A program made the translations under genes and the position numbers. The notes under the pieces are model-generated. The model was not told where the DNA came from and searched no databases. It was given only the letters and a program-made list of their open reading frames with translations. A stretch of DNA of 49,116 nucleotides from Pseudomonadota bacterium (lineage in GTDB: Bacteria; Pseudomonadota; Alphaproteobacteria; Micavibrionales; UBA2020): assembly GCA_021849295.1 (NCBI GenBank), contig JAJZTA010000018.1, positions 1 through 49,116 on the forward strand, written 5' to 3'. Each line of letters begins with the position of its first letter. The first letter of the stretch is position 1. Positions 19,153 through 28,788 of the stretch are shown piece by piece.

Positions 19153-20532
19153 ATGGAATTTAAAGAGACTGTGGCATTCACGGATCTGGGCTTAAGCGAG
19201 CCGGTCCTTAAAGCAATTAAAGACGTCGGATACGAACATCCAACCCCCATTCAGGCGCAGGCCATCCCCATCGTATTGATGTGCAGGGACGTTTTGGGTC
19301 TCGCGCAGACGGGCACGGGCAAGACGGCGGCCTTCACCATGCCCATGATCGATATTCTGGCGGGCGGTCGCGCCAAGGCGCGTATGCCGCGTTCTCTCAT
19401 CCTGTCGCCGACGCGCGAACTGGCGGCGCAGATCGCTGAAAACTTCGACCAATACGGCAAATACCACCCGCTGACCCATGCGCTGATCGTCGGCGGCACC
19501 TCGATGGACGAGCAGATCAAACGTCTCGACCGTGGCGTGGACGTTCTGATCGCGACGCCGGGCAGGCTTCTGGATTTATTCAGTCGTGGCAAGATCTTGC
19601 TAGCAGATATTAAGATTTTGGTTATAGACGAGGCCGACCGCATGCTGGATATGGGATTCATCCCCGATCTGGAGAAAATCGCCTCTCTGTTGCCGCCGAT
19701 ACGGCAAACCCTGTTCTTCTCTGCCACCATGCCTCCGGAAATTAAGAAGCTGGCTGATAAATTTCTTGTAAACCCGAAAACAGTCAGCGTTTCTCCGCCG
19801 TCCTCGACAGCTGCCAGTGTGGAGCATTTCCTCGTCAACGTCTCGCACGCGCAAAACAAATCGGCTGAATTTTACAGGATTTTCCGGCAGGAAGACGTCA
19901 AGAACGCCTTCGTTTTCTGTAATCGCAAGCGCGACATCAATGACGTTTGCAAGTTCATGCGCTCCAAGGGCATCAAGGCCGACAAGCTGCACGGCGATAT
20001 GGAACAATCGGAGCGCACGGTCGCGCTCAACGCATTCAAGAACGATCAGGTGCAAGTGCTTGTGTGCAGCGATGTCGCGGCGCGAGGGCTGGACGTGCAG
20101 GGCATGAGCCATGTGTTCAACTGGGACGTTCCGTTCCATGCCGAAGATTATGTCCACCGCATCGGCCGTACGGGCCGCGCCGGCGCCACTGGCCGCGCTT
20201 TTACCTTCTCGACGCCCAATGATTTCAAAGCTGTGGCGCAGATTCAGAAACTGATAGGTAAGAAGATCAACGTTTTCGGCGGTGGCGAAAACGTGGCGAC
20301 GGAAGTACCCGCCGACGCCGGAACAGGCGAGGCAGAAAAAACAGAAGAGCGCTCTGCGCGCAAGAACCGCCGCGGAGGCCGGCGCAACAGGCGCGGCGGA
20401 AAACCTGAACACTCTGCCGCAAAAACGCCTTCTGAAAAGCCCCGTAACCACGAAGTTCGTCAGCATGGTCATGCCGATGAAAATAACGGTACGTTCGGAA
20501 CCGATGTGCCGGCCTTCCTGAAAAAAGGCTAA
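19153..20532 (+). CDS. rhlE: DEAD-box RNA helicase, RhlE-like
   Basis: 459 residues. Core motifs in order: Q motif (YEHPTPIQAQAIP, about 27-39), AQTGTGKT (51-58), PTRELA (86-91), TPGR (135-138), DEAD (159-162), SAT (190-192), ARGLDV (310-315) and HRIGRTGRAG (335-344). The C-terminal tail from about 390 is rich in Arg, Gly and Lys (RKNRRGGRRNRRGG), an RNA-binding tail typical of RhlE. It unwinds RNA in ribosome assembly or cold adaptation. The 140-base leader is AT-rich, and GGAGG sits in a small GC palindrome about 15 bases before the ATG, which may limit initiation (inference). Confidence 0.94.
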   Translation: MEFKETVAFTDLGLSEPVLKAIKDVGYEHPTPIQAQAIPIVLMCRDVLGLAQTGTGKTAAFTMPMIDILAGGRAKARMPRSLILSPTRELAAQIAENFDQYGKYHPLTHALIVGGTSMDEQIKRLDRGVDVLIATPGRLLDLFSRGKILLADIKILVIDEADRMLDMGFIPDLEKIASLLPPIRQTLFFSATMPPEIKKLADKFLVNPKTVSVSPPSSTAASVEHFLVNVSHAQNKSAEFYRIFRQEDVKNAFVFCNRKRDINDVCKFMRSKGIKADKLHGDMEQSERTVALNAFKNDQVQVLVCSDVAARGLDVQGMSHVFNWDVPFHAEDYVHRIGRTGRAGATGRAFTFSTPNDFKAVAQIQKLIGKKINVFGGGENVATEVPADAGTGEAEKTEERSARKNRRGGRRNRRGGKPEHSAAKTPSEKPRNHEVRQHGHADENNGTFGTDVPAFLKKG

Positions 20533-20536
20533 ACGG

Positions 20537-20565
20537 TTGACATCTTACTGATTTTTCAGGACTAT
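20537..20565 (+). promoter_or_regulatory. candidate sigma-70 promoter for lptD
   Basis: TTGACA at 20537-20542 is separated by 17 bases from GACTAT at 20560-20565. It lies just after the rhlE stop and about 30 bases before the lptD start. The -35 is perfect; the -10 is weak. Confidence 0.4.
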
Positions 20566-20596
20566 TGGGCGTGCACAACAAACAGGCCGCCTGCTA

Positions 20597-22918
20597 ATGC
20601 TTTTTTCCCGTCGACGCTTTTACAAACCGCGCTTTTACACAGTTTGCGGCGCCGTCATGACGGTGGCTTTTCTGCTGGCGAAGACATCCGCCGGACATAC
20701 CGCCGATGCGGTCAATACTTTCAAAAAGGCGAACTTCAGGAAGATGCCCGTGCGTTTTATGGCGGACAGCCTCACGCACAACGACGTCAATCAAACCGTC
20801 ACGGCGATCGGCAACGTGCAGCTGGAACAGGGAAGGCAGATCCTGCGCGCCGACAAAATGGTCTATTACCTCGCGGAGGACAAGGTCACGGCGATCGGCA
20901 ACGTTTCCCTGCTCGATGCGAAAGGTAACGTGCATTTCATGCAGTATGTCGAACTGCACGACCATATGAAGGAAGGCTTCATACAAGGCCTGCTTTCTCT
21001 GCTGGCAGACGGGTCGCGCTTCACGGCGGCGACGGCGAAGCGCGAGGACGGCGGTACGAAAATCGTCATGACCGACGCGACCTACACCGCCTGCCACGTG
21101 TGCGAGAACAATCCGCACCCCCTCTGGCAGATCAAGGCGTCGCAAATCACCGACAACACCAAAACCAAGATGGTGTATTACAAAAACGCCCGTCTGGAGC
21201 TGGAAGGCGTGCCGGTTTTCTGGTCGCCGATCTTCTCGCACCCCGATCCGACGGAAAAGCAGAAAAGCGGCTTCCTGCGCCCGCAATACGGCTGGTCTAA
21301 CGATGTCGGGACGCACATGCAGATGGGCTATTACTACGCCATAGGTCCGGACAAGGACGCGACATTCCAGATCGAGCCGACGTCGCTGGCGGGGACGGTT
21401 TTCAAGGGGCAGTACCGCGAGCGCTTCACGCACGGCGAGCTCAGTATCGACGCGAACACGGTCAACTCGAACCGCAGCGACGTGGACGGAACGATCGTGC
21501 CCAACCGCCAGCGCGCCAGCATCTTTGCCAAAGGCAGGTTTGACCTGAACGACAAGTGGCGGACGGGCTTCGACCTGCAGCGCGCCTCCGACCAGCAGTA
21601 TCTCAATTTCTACGATCTCTACAACGGCAATTACCATTCCCTGGAAGGCTTCAAGGACAGCGGCGTGCTGACCAGCGATGTTTATGCGGAGCGGTTCTCG
21701 GGGCGCGATTACGCGCTGATCGGCGCCATGGCTTTTCAGGATATGCGTCTGAACACGGCGACGCCCCAGCCGGACATTCTGCCGATGGTGGAAGACAATA
21801 TGCTGGGCGAGCCGAACGCGCTGTGGGGCGGCAGATGGTCTTTGGACGCCGAGGCTTTGGGTTTGCGGCAGAACGCCAACCTGCAAAACGAGCAGATGGG
21901 CTCCGTCGACCTCGGCTGGAAGCGGCACGGCACGTCCGCACTCGGATTTTCAAACACGGTTTCTCTCGATGGGCGCGCGGACGTCTATACAGTGCAAAAT
22001 CTTTCCACCGCCTTGCCGGGGCAGGATCATAATCCAAACACTGTGCGCGGCATGGCGACGGCGAGTTTTACCACCAGCTATCCGCTCGTCCGGGAGATGG
22101 AGCATGCGCAGGCCGTCATCGCGCCCATCGTCGGCATCAACCTCAGTCCCGAGCTTCCGTCCAGCACTTACAGCACAATCCCGAACATCAACAGCGTGGA
22201 CGTCCAGCTTGACGCGGATAATCTGTTCCAGACGAACAGGTATCCCGGCTTCGACCGCGAGGAAGACGGCGGTCGCGTGAACTACGGCCTGCGCGGCGGC
22301 GTTTACGGCGACGATGGAAAATACGGCAAGGCTTTTCTGGGAGAGAGTTATCGCCTCTACGGCAATCCGCAATACCCTTACGGCTCCGGTCTTGCGAACC
22401 GGCGTTCGGACGTCGTCGGGCAAATCCAGCTTGGGCTGTCGCAATATCTATACGCCGATTACCGCGTTCTGCTGGACGGCTCGTCCTTTGCCGCGCGGCG
22501 GCACGAGGTTCAGGCCAGCGGCGGGGATAAGGACTTCAGGCTGAACCTGCGCTATTTCTTCCTCAAGCCCGTTGCCGGCCTCGCGCCGGCCAATGCGCAG
22601 CCCGGCATCGGCGCCGATTTCACGGACACGCGCCAGCAGATAGAAATGGACGGGACCTATCACATCACGAAGACGTGGAGGTTCCACAGCGCAGGGCTTT
22701 ACGACATGGGTAACCAGCCGGGGCTGCGCAGCGCTTCGGCGGGGATCGATTATACCAATGAATGCTTCACTTTCGGCATCGAGGGGTCGCGCTATATCGC
22801 TACGGTCGCGTCCGGCGTCAACGAAAGCAGGGTCATGCTGGAGATCGGCTTCAAAGGCCTTGGCGAGTTTTCACCGGGCATCGGTTTGCAAAAGACCAGC
22901 ACCCCGACAGTGCCTTAA
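20597..22918 (+). CDS. lptD: LPS-assembly outer membrane protein LptD
   Basis: 773 residues. A positively charged N-terminus and hydrophobic stretch (about 14-36) form a signal peptide ending near AGHTADA. The OstA/LptA-like jellyroll region follows (about 55-150: ADSLTHNDVNQTVTAIGNVQL, LRADKMVYY, AIGNVSLLDAKG). The rest is the 26-strand barrel region with SGFLRPQYGWS and alternating aromatic strands. Cys residues near 166 and 169 (TACHVC) and one near 723 (NECF) could form the inter-domain disulfides known in LptD. It inserts LPS in the outer leaflet with LptE. In many alphaproteobacteria it precedes surA; here an unknown protein follows instead. Confidence 0.93.
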   Translation: MLFSRRRFYKPRFYTVCGAVMTVAFLLAKTSAGHTADAVNTFKKANFRKMPVRFMADSLTHNDVNQTVTAIGNVQLEQGRQILRADKMVYYLAEDKVTAIGNVSLLDAKGNVHFMQYVELHDHMKEGFIQGLLSLLADGSRFTAATAKREDGGTKIVMTDATYTACHVCENNPHPLWQIKASQITDNTKTKMVYYKNARLELEGVPVFWSPIFSHPDPTEKQKSGFLRPQYGWSNDVGTHMQMGYYYAIGPDKDATFQIEPTSLAGTVFKGQYRERFTHGELSIDANTVNSNRSDVDGTIVPNRQRASIFAKGRFDLNDKWRTGFDLQRASDQQYLNFYDLYNGNYHSLEGFKDSGVLTSDVYAERFSGRDYALIGAMAFQDMRLNTATPQPDILPMVEDNMLGEPNALWGGRWSLDAEALGLRQNANLQNEQMGSVDLGWKRHGTSALGFSNTVSLDGRADVYTVQNLSTALPGQDHNPNTVRGMATASFTTSYPLVREMEHAQAVIAPIVGINLSPELPSSTYSTIPNINSVDVQLDADNLFQTNRYPGFDREEDGGRVNYGLRGGVYGDDGKYGKAFLGESYRLYGNPQYPYGSGLANRRSDVVGQIQLGLSQYLYADYRVLLDGSSFAARRHEVQASGGDKDFRLNLRYFFLKPVAGLAPANAQPGIGADFTDTRQQIEMDGTYHITKTWRFHSAGLYDMGNQPGLRSASAGIDYTNECFTFGIEGSRYIATVASGVNESRVMLEIGFKGLGEFSPGIGLQKTSTPTVP

Positions 22919-22978
22919 AATGCGTCCTGTCAGGCAGCGCACCCTTGTCCTCGGAAAACAGATGGCTTATTCTGGGGC

Positions 22979-23704
22979 ATGAATTTTATTTTACAGGATC
23001 CGGGCGGGCGGTATCAGAGACGGGCGGCGGCGGCGCGGCGGCGCTTTTTTCTCCTTGTCGCAGTCATCGGGTTTGCCTGTTTTCTCTCCTACCGGACGGG
23101 CGCGAACAACGTGCGCAGCAGCGAGGCGGCCTATAAGGAGCAGGCAGGCAAGCTGCAGGCGGACAAGGACACGCTCGAGCAGCAAATCACCTCCCTGCGC
23201 TCCGATATGCAGTCCGCGCAGGTACGCTATCAGCAGCTTTCGGCGCAGTATAAAAAAGATGTTCCCTCCGGTTCGTTCAAGCAACTGACGGATGCCGTCA
23301 AACAGCAGCTTGACGACGGCATCAAGCCGGCGCGGCTGCTGTACGTCATCCAGTCCGTCCACCCGCCGCGCGGCTGCACGGATCCGGTGACGCGGCGTTT
23401 CGTCATGAAGACGCCTGTCTACAAAGGGCCGCACGGCAGCGTCAGCTTCGGTCATGGCGCCGTCATCGTCACAGGTTCGGGTGCGCCCTCGGTCAGCCTG
23501 AGCGGGCGCGAGGAGGCGTGGTACGATCCGGGCAAGCCTGTGACCATCACTTTCAGGACGTCATACGGCAAGCAGGCCGTGCGCCAAGGCCTGTTGCCGA
23601 TCGAATATTCCGTGGTCGTCGGCAAGAAGGAATACCGCTTCACGGTTGCGGCGGGCGAGCGTTCGTTCATCCGCGTGACGTCGGATTCCTGCGACGCGCC
23701 TTGA
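22979..23704 (+). CDS. membrane-anchored coiled-coil protein of unknown function
   Basis: 241 residues. A basic start (RRAAAARRR) leads into one membrane helix (about 23-40). A coiled coil follows (about 48-95, with EQAGKLQADKDTLEQQITSL), then a beta-rich periplasmic domain (about 110-241) with two Cys residues (RGCTDP and SDSCDAP) that could pair. I do not recognise a named family. It lies 60 bases downstream of lptD on the same strand, so a cell-envelope role is plausible but only inferred. Confidence 0.8.
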   Translation: MNFILQDPGGRYQRRAAAARRRFFLLVAVIGFACFLSYRTGANNVRSSEAAYKEQAGKLQADKDTLEQQITSLRSDMQSAQVRYQQLSAQYKKDVPSGSFKQLTDAVKQQLDDGIKPARLLYVIQSVHPPRGCTDPVTRRFVMKTPVYKGPHGSVSFGHGAVIVTGSGAPSVSLSGREEAWYDPGKPVTITFRTSYGKQAVRQGLLPIEYSVVVGKKEYRFTVAAGERSFIRVTSDSCDAP

Positions 23705-23725
23705 TTTTAGAAACATGGGTTTCCA

Positions 23726-24772
23726 ATGACCTCCTGCAATCGCCGCCTGTCCTTCCTTGACCGTTACCTGACACTCTGGATTTTTCTGGCCATGGCGGCG
23801 GGGGTGGCTGTCGGCTCTGTTTTCAAGGGCGCGCCGGCCTTTTTGGACAAGCTCTCGGTTGGCACGACAAATATTCCGATCGCCATCGGGCTGATCCTGA
23901 TGATGTATCCGCCGTTGGCGCGAGTGAAATATGAGGAACTGCCGCTTGTTTTCAAGGACTGGAAAATCCTTCTTTTGTCTCTGGTGCAAAACTGGATTAT
24001 CGGCCCGTTTTTGATGTTCGGGCTCTCCGTTCTGTTTTTGCGGGGGTATCCCGAATATATGACGGGGCTTATTTTAATCGGTCTTGCCCGTTGCATCGCC
24101 ATGGTCATTGTCTGGAACCAGCTTGCCGAGGGGGACAACCAGTATGTCGCGGCGCTTGTGGCTTTCAACAGCATATTCCAGCTTTTGTTTTACAGCGTTT
24201 ATGCGTGGTTCTTCCTGAGCGTATTACCGCCTTTGTTCGGCATGCAGGGACAAATTGTGCATGCCGGTTTCCGCACGATTGCCGAGAGCGTTTTTATTTA
24301 TCTGGGTATCCCGTTTTTAGCGGGCTATTTGAGCCGCAAAATTTTGATCAGGCAAAGAGGCCGCGCATGGTATGAAGGGCATTTTCTCCCCAAAATCGGC
24401 CCGATGACTTTAATCGCCTTGCTGGTGACCATCGTCGCCATGTTCAGCCTGAAAGGCGGCATGGTTGTGCAATTGCCGTTCGATGTCCTCCGCATTGCCG
24501 TGCCGCTCTCCATCTACTTCGTGATCATGTTTTTTGTCAGTTTCCTGATGGGGAAGGCGATCGGAGCTGACTACGGGAAGACGACGGCAGCCTCGTTCAC
24601 CGCCGCCAGCAACAACTTCGAGCTCGCGATTGCCGTGGCCATTGCGGCGTTCGGTCTGGCATCGCCGGTGGCCTTTGCCGCCGTTATAGGTCCGTTGGTG
24701 GAAGTGCCTGTCCTGATTGCCATGGTGAACGTGGCTTTTTGGTTCAGGAGAAAGTTTTTTCAGCAGGGCTGA
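23726..24772 (+). CDS. acr3: arsenite efflux permease, ACR3 family
   Basis: 348 residues with about ten hydrophobic segments, the usual ACR3 size. Family motifs are present: [18 protein letters not shown] near 55-72, [11 protein letters not shown] near 88-98, [18 protein letters not shown] with the conserved functional Cys at about 123, and [15 protein letters not shown] with a conserved Glu. It exports As(III) using the proton gradient. No arsR or arsC is adjacent, so it is not in a standard ars operon here. Its 3' end overlaps ratA by 13 bp on the opposite strand. Confidence 0.9.
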   Translation: MTSCNRRLSFLDRYLTLWIFLAMAAGVAVGSVFKGAPAFLDKLSVGTTNIPIAIGLILMMYPPLARVKYEELPLVFKDWKILLLSLVQNWIIGPFLMFGLSVLFLRGYPEYMTGLILIGLARCIAMVIVWNQLAEGDNQYVAALVAFNSIFQLLFYSVYAWFFLSVLPPLFGMQGQIVHAGFRTIAESVFIYLGIPFLAGYLSRKILIRQRGRAWYEGHFLPKIGPMTLIALLVTIVAMFSLKGGMVVQLPFDVLRIAVPLSIYFVIMFFVSFLMGKAIGADYGKTTAASFTAASNNFELAIAVAIAAFGLASPVAFAAVIGPLVEVPVLIAMVNVAFWFRRKFFQQG

Positions 24773-25227
24773 TGCCGGTCCCGGTTTAAGGTTTTCGTTC
24801 CGTAGATTTCCACCGCGCGGTCATCGAAGGCGTTGATCATCTTCATCAGCGCTTTCTGGAAGAACTGGTCGACGAGGCTTTCGAGCAGTTTTGCCTTGAG
24901 CGAGAAATCGACATAAAAATCCACCTGACACCGGCCGGCTTGCAGGTCTTTGAAGATCCATGTGTTATGCAGATGGCGCATCGGGCCTTTGAGATATTCG
25001 ACCTCGATCTCTTTCGGGTTCGTGAAATGCACGCGCGAGGAAAAACTTTCGCGGAACATCTTGTAGCCGATCAGCACGTCGGCCTCGAGGTTGTTTTTGC
25101 TCTGGCTGTTGATGCGCGCGCCGATGCACCATGGCAGGAACTCGGGGTATTTGCCGATATCCATGACGAGATCGAACATCTGCTGGGAGGTGTAAGGCAG
25201 GATGCGGGTTTCGGAATGGCTCGGCAT
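24760..25227 (-). CDS. ratA: RatA/Coq10-type START-domain protein
   Basis: 155 residues from the ATG at 25227; the open frame continues upstream only through repeat [23 protein letters not shown] followed by [12 protein letters not shown] is the classic start of the Coq10/RatA family. The later part has [27 protein letters not shown] and [18 protein letters not shown]. Family members bind ubiquinone or associate with ribosomes; which role applies cannot be read here. The pair with lipA is typical of alphaproteobacteria. It is downstream of lipA on the same strand, with a double-hairpin repeat between. Confidence 0.9.
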   Translation of the reverse strand: MPSHSETRILPYTSQQMFDLVMDIGKYPEFLPWCIGARINSQSKNNLEADVLIGYKMFRESFSSRVHFTNPKEIEVEYLKGPMRHLHNTWIFKDLQAGRCQVDFYVDFSLKAKLLESLVDQFFQKALMKMINAFDDRAVEIYGTKTLNRDRHQPC

Positions 25228-25239
25228 ATTTATAGCTCC

Positions 25240-25297
25240 CGCCATGCCGGACTTGTTCCGGCATCCATATGGACACCGCAACAAGTGCGGTGTGGCG
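25240..25297. repeat. intergenic double-hairpin repeat, copy 4 (form B)
   Basis: Stem-loops CCGGA-CTTGT-TCCGG and CCGCA-ACAAG-TGCGG with linker CATCCATATGGAC. It lies 15 bases beyond the lipA stop and just before ratA. It is nearly identical to copy 2, nearly 8 kb away. Confidence 0.9.
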
Positions 25298-25312
25298 TTA
25301 TTTTTACAAACA

Positions 25313-26269
25313 TTATCCCGCCTTTATCAGAGCTTCCCGCGCCTGTTTCATCTTTTCGAAATCAGCGTCGGCGTGATAGGAGGAGCGCGTCAGCGGCGAG
25401 GCCGAGACCATCAAAAAGCCCTTGGCGCGGGCGATGGTTTCGTAGGATTTGAACTCATCCGGCGTGACGAAACGGGCGACGGGCGCGTGCTTTGGCGTCG
25501 GCTGCAAATACTGGCCGATGGTGAGAAAATCGACGTTGGCGGCGCGCAGGTCGTCCATGACTTGCATAATTTCAATTTTATCTTCTCCCAATCCCACCAT
25601 CAGGCCGGATTTGGTGAAGATCGTCGGGTCGATCTTTTTTACGCGGTTGAGCAATTCCAGCGAGGTGAAATAGCGCGCGCCCGGGCGGATGGTCGGATAA
25701 AGCTTCGGCACGGTTTCGAGATTGTGGTTGAACACGTCCGGACGTGCTTTTGCGACCTTTTCCACTGCGTCGCCTTTGTCTTTGAAGTCGGGCGTGAGGA
25801 TTTCGATGGTCGTGCCGGGCGAGAGGCGGCGGATTTCGGAGATGACCTTGATGAACTGTTCCGCGCCGCCGTCTTCAAGGTCGTCGCGGTCGACCGAGGT
25901 GATGACGACATGCTTCAGGCCGAGCTTCTGCACGGCGATCGCCACACGGGCGGGTTCCATCGGGTCGAGCGCGTCGGGCTGGCCGGTCGCGACGTTGCAG
26001 AATGAGCAGGCGCGCGTGCAGGTTTCGCCCAAAATCATGAAGGTCGCGTGTTTGACCTTCCAGCATTCGCCGATGTTGGGGCAGGCGGCTTCCTCGCAGA
26101 CGGTGGCGAGGTTGAGGTTGCGCATCAATTTGCGCGTATCGTGATATCCCGGCGAGGTCGGTGCCTTGACGCGGATCCATTCCGGCTTGCGCGCGATGGG
26201 GCTGTCGGGGCGGCGTTGCTTCTCCGGATGGCGCTGTTCGCGCGTCTTTTTTGGTGCGTCTTGTTCCAT
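25313..26269 (-). CDS. lipA: lipoyl synthase
   Basis: Radical SAM enzyme that inserts two sulfurs into protein-bound octanoate. 318 residues. The auxiliary cluster cysteines are at about 58, 63 and 69 ([13 protein letters not shown]), and the radical SAM CxxxCxxC is at 84, 88 and 91 (CTRACSFC). The C-terminal RSSYHAD motif supplies the Ser ligand at about 297. Length and motif spacing are standard. It is divergent from the MCC-type carboxylase gene, with a 160-base AT-rich gap for both promoters. Confidence 0.97.
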   Translation of the reverse strand: MEQDAPKKTREQRHPEKQRRPDSPIARKPEWIRVKAPTSPGYHDTRKLMRNLNLATVCEEAACPNIGECWKVKHATFMILGETCTRACSFCNVATGQPDALDPMEPARVAIAVQKLGLKHVVITSVDRDDLEDGGAEQFIKVISEIRRLSPGTTIEILTPDFKDKGDAVEKVAKARPDVFNHNLETVPKLYPTIRPGARYFTSLELLNRVKKIDPTIFTKSGLMVGLGEDKIEIMQVMDDLRAANVDFLTIGQYLQPTPKHAPVARFVTPDEFKSYETIARAKGFLMVSASPLTRSSYHADADFEKMKQAREALIKAG

Positions 26270-26432
26270 GCCTCTAGTTTAATACGCCACTTGTGTAAAT
26301 CCGCAACTATTTCATAAATTTTCCCTGCGGCGCGTTGACCTGTATTATGAAAAAATAGAGTGATGTCCGGTTTCAATGTCCATGTATTTCCTTTAAAATC
26401 CTCATGAATCAACATTGAAAGGGATTCAGCCG

Positions 26433-28031
26433 ATGGCACAGCTCGCATCAAACTTTTCCGCGCAGGCGCCGGAATTTAAAGACAACCACAAGGCCATCGA
26501 GACGGTCGTGGAGGACTTTAAAGAAAAGCTCCACACCATCCAGCAGGGCGGGAGCGAGAACGCGCGGGCGAAGCACCTGGCGCGGGGCAAGATGCTGCCG
26601 CGCGACCGCGTGAAGAATTTGATCGATCCCGGCTCGCCGTTTCTGGAACTTTCCGCCTTCGCGGCCTATGGCGTTTATGACGATGACGTTCCCGCCGCAG
26701 GCATCATCACCGGCATCGGCCGCGTCTCGGGGCAGGAGTGCGTGATCGTCGCCAACGACGCGACGGTCAAGGGCGGCACCTATTATCCGCTGACGGTCAA
26801 AAAGCACCTGCGCGCGCAGGAGATCGCGGCGCAAAACAACCTGCCGTGCATATATCTAGTAGACAGCGGCGGGGCGTTTTTGCCGTTGCAAGACGAAGTT
26901 TTTCCAGACAAGGAACACTTCGGACGCATCTTTTACAATCAGGCGAACATGTCCGCGCAGGGCATCCCGCAGATCGCGGCGGTGATGGGTTCCTGCACCG
27001 CGGGCGGCGCATATGTGCCCGCCATGTCGGATGAATCGATCATCGTTAAAAATCAGGGTACGATTTTCCTCGGCGGCCCGCCGCTGGTGAAGGCCGCGAC
27101 GGGCGAGGAAGTCAGCGCGGAAGACCTCGGCGGCGCGGACGTGCATTGCCGCATGTCCGGCGTGACCGACCATTACGCGCAGAACGACGGGCATGCGCTC
27201 TCCATCGTCCGGCAGATCGTCGCCAACCTCAATCGCAAGAAAAACAATCCGCTGGCGGTGAAAGAAGCCGTGCCGCCGAAGTTCGACGCGAAGGAATTGT
27301 ACGGCATCGTCCCGCAAGACAGCCGCAAGCCCTATGACGTGCGCGAAGTCATCGCCCGCGTCGTCGACGGCAGCGAATTCGACGAGTTCAAAAAACTCTA
27401 TGGCGAAACGCTGGTCTGCGGCTTTGCGCATATCTTCGGCATGCCCGTCGGCATCATCGCCAACAACGGGATTTTGTTCTCGGAATCCGCGCTCAAGGGC
27501 GCGCACTTCGTCGAGATGTGCTGCCAGCGCAAAATCCCGCTGGTCTTTTTGCAAAACATCACCGGCTTCATGGTCGGGCGGAAATACGAAACCGGCGGCA
27601 TCGCCAAGGACGGCGCGAAGCTCGTCCACGCCGTCTCCTGCGCGCAGGTGCCGAAACTCACCGTCGTCATCGGCGGCAGCTTCGGCGCGGGCAACTACGG
27701 CATGTGCGGCCGCGCGTTCAATCCGCGCTTCCTCTGGATGTGGCCGAACGCGCGCATCTCCGTCATGGGCGGCGAGCAGGCGGCCAGCGTGCTGGCGCAG
27801 GTGAAGAAGGACGCGATGAAAGGCGAATGGCCGGCCAAGGAAGAAGAAGCCTTCAAAAAACCCATCCGTGAGCAATACGAAACGCAGGGGCATCCCTATT
27901 ACGCCTCCGCGCGCCTGTGGGACGACGGCATCATCGACCCCGTCGATACGCGCATGGTTCTCGGGCTTTCGCTCTCCGCCGCGCTCAACGCGCCGATCGG
28001 CGAACCGAAGTTTGGCATTTTCAGGATGTGA
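26433..28031 (+). CDS. mccB: methylcrotonoyl-CoA carboxylase beta subunit-like carboxyltransferase
   Basis: 532 residues from the ATG at 26433, with AAAGGG 9 bases before it; an upstream TTG is disfavoured. It is a crotonase-fold acyl-CoA carboxyltransferase. The N half has [30 protein letters not shown] and [17 protein letters not shown]. The C half has [27 protein letters not shown] and [16 protein letters not shown]. These match MCC beta better than the propionyl-CoA enzyme. It would act with a biotin-carrying alpha subunit in leucine degradation. The usual partners (enoyl-CoA hydratase, mccA) are not downstream; an AT-rich orphan gene starts one base after the stop. Confidence 0.9.
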   Translation: MAQLASNFSAQAPEFKDNHKAIETVVEDFKEKLHTIQQGGSENARAKHLARGKMLPRDRVKNLIDPGSPFLELSAFAAYGVYDDDVPAAGIITGIGRVSGQECVIVANDATVKGGTYYPLTVKKHLRAQEIAAQNNLPCIYLVDSGGAFLPLQDEVFPDKEHFGRIFYNQANMSAQGIPQIAAVMGSCTAGGAYVPAMSDESIIVKNQGTIFLGGPPLVKAATGEEVSAEDLGGADVHCRMSGVTDHYAQNDGHALSIVRQIVANLNRKKNNPLAVKEAVPPKFDAKELYGIVPQDSRKPYDVREVIARVVDGSEFDEFKKLYGETLVCGFAHIFGMPVGIIANNGILFSESALKGAHFVEMCCQRKIPLVFLQNITGFMVGRKYETGGIAKDGAKLVHAVSCAQVPKLTVVIGGSFGAGNYGMCGRAFNPRFLWMWPNARISVMGGEQAASVLAQVKKDAMKGEWPAKEEEAFKKPIREQYETQGHPYYASARLWDDGIIDPVDTRMVLGLSLSAALNAPIGEPKFGIFRM

Positions 28032-28032
28032 T

Positions 28033-28773
28033 ATGATGAATATTTTGCCCATTACGGCAGATGAGTTCGGCATACCTCGATCAGCCTGCGAATATATTGA
28101 TTGGGTAGATAACCATAAGCTAATGGTTTCACAAGATGAAGAATTGATAACAATATGGCGGTTAAATAAAGATCGTTTGGTTAAGGTTTTTAAAGAAGAA
28201 GCTTTACCTTTAGCAAAATTTTTAAAAGCGAAGTTCTCTGGCCGAAGTGATATCAAGATTACTCATATGTTGGGTTCCCAATCCTATGATGCTGAGTTTC
28301 AGTGTGAAGATGATGATCTAAAATACGTTGAAGTTACAGATTCGATCATGGATGAAGATGAAAGAGCTAGAATGGAAATTCTTGATAGAGAAGGGACTGT
28401 TCCTTATCTAGCGAAAGTTAAAAAGACAGCGACTAAGCATAGGGGCGGAAAAGCATATGTGGATAAAAACTCCCCTGCAGTATTTTCTTATAATGAACTT
28501 ACAACGTGCGCTTTTGAAAAAGTAGCGCGTGTAGTGGATAAAAAAATTGGTAATCATGAAAAATATGAAGAAAGCACCGCTTTGTTAGTATCGTTTGATG
28601 ATATGAGTGTTGTGTATAAACACGAGTGTGATTTTTTTAGGAAGTCTATTGCTGAAAGATACGCAAATGTGGAGAGTAATTTTTCTTGGCTGTTTCTTAT
28701 TGGTGTTGTCCGTGGAACATTTTATGAGTTTTGCTTAAAAGGTAAACAGCCCTGCTTTAAGGCAATAGGATGA
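28033..28773 (+). CDS. AT-rich orphan, hypothetical protein
   Basis: 246 residues beginning MMNILPITADEFG; the frame is open further upstream inside mccB, but codon use changes sharply at 28033. The product is hydrophilic, acidic in the middle (FQCEDDDLKYVEVTDSIMDE) and without membrane segments or a motif I know. Both neighbours are GC-rich housekeeping genes, while this one is strongly AT-rich, so it is probably a recent insertion. It starts one base after the mccB stop and ends 15 bases before lnt, so it would be co-transcribed with them. Confidence 0.7.
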   Translation: MMNILPITADEFGIPRSACEYIDWVDNHKLMVSQDEELITIWRLNKDRLVKVFKEEALPLAKFLKAKFSGRSDIKITHMLGSQSYDAEFQCEDDDLKYVEVTDSIMDEDERARMEILDREGTVPYLAKVKKTATKHRGGKAYVDKNSPAVFSYNELTTCAFEKVARVVDKKIGNHEKYEESTALLVSFDDMSVVYKHECDFFRKSIAERYANVESNFSWLFLIGVVRGTFYEFCLKGKQPCFKAIG

Positions 28774-28788
28774 TAACACCGGTCTTTC

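Noticed and set aside
20594-21928. Minus-strand frame opposite lptD (444 codons)
   Set aside because: No motif or ribosome site; antisense of a well-supported gene.
26856-28256. Minus-strand frame opposite the carboxyltransferase and AT-rich gene
   Set aside because: It crosses two real genes of opposite composition and shows no domain.
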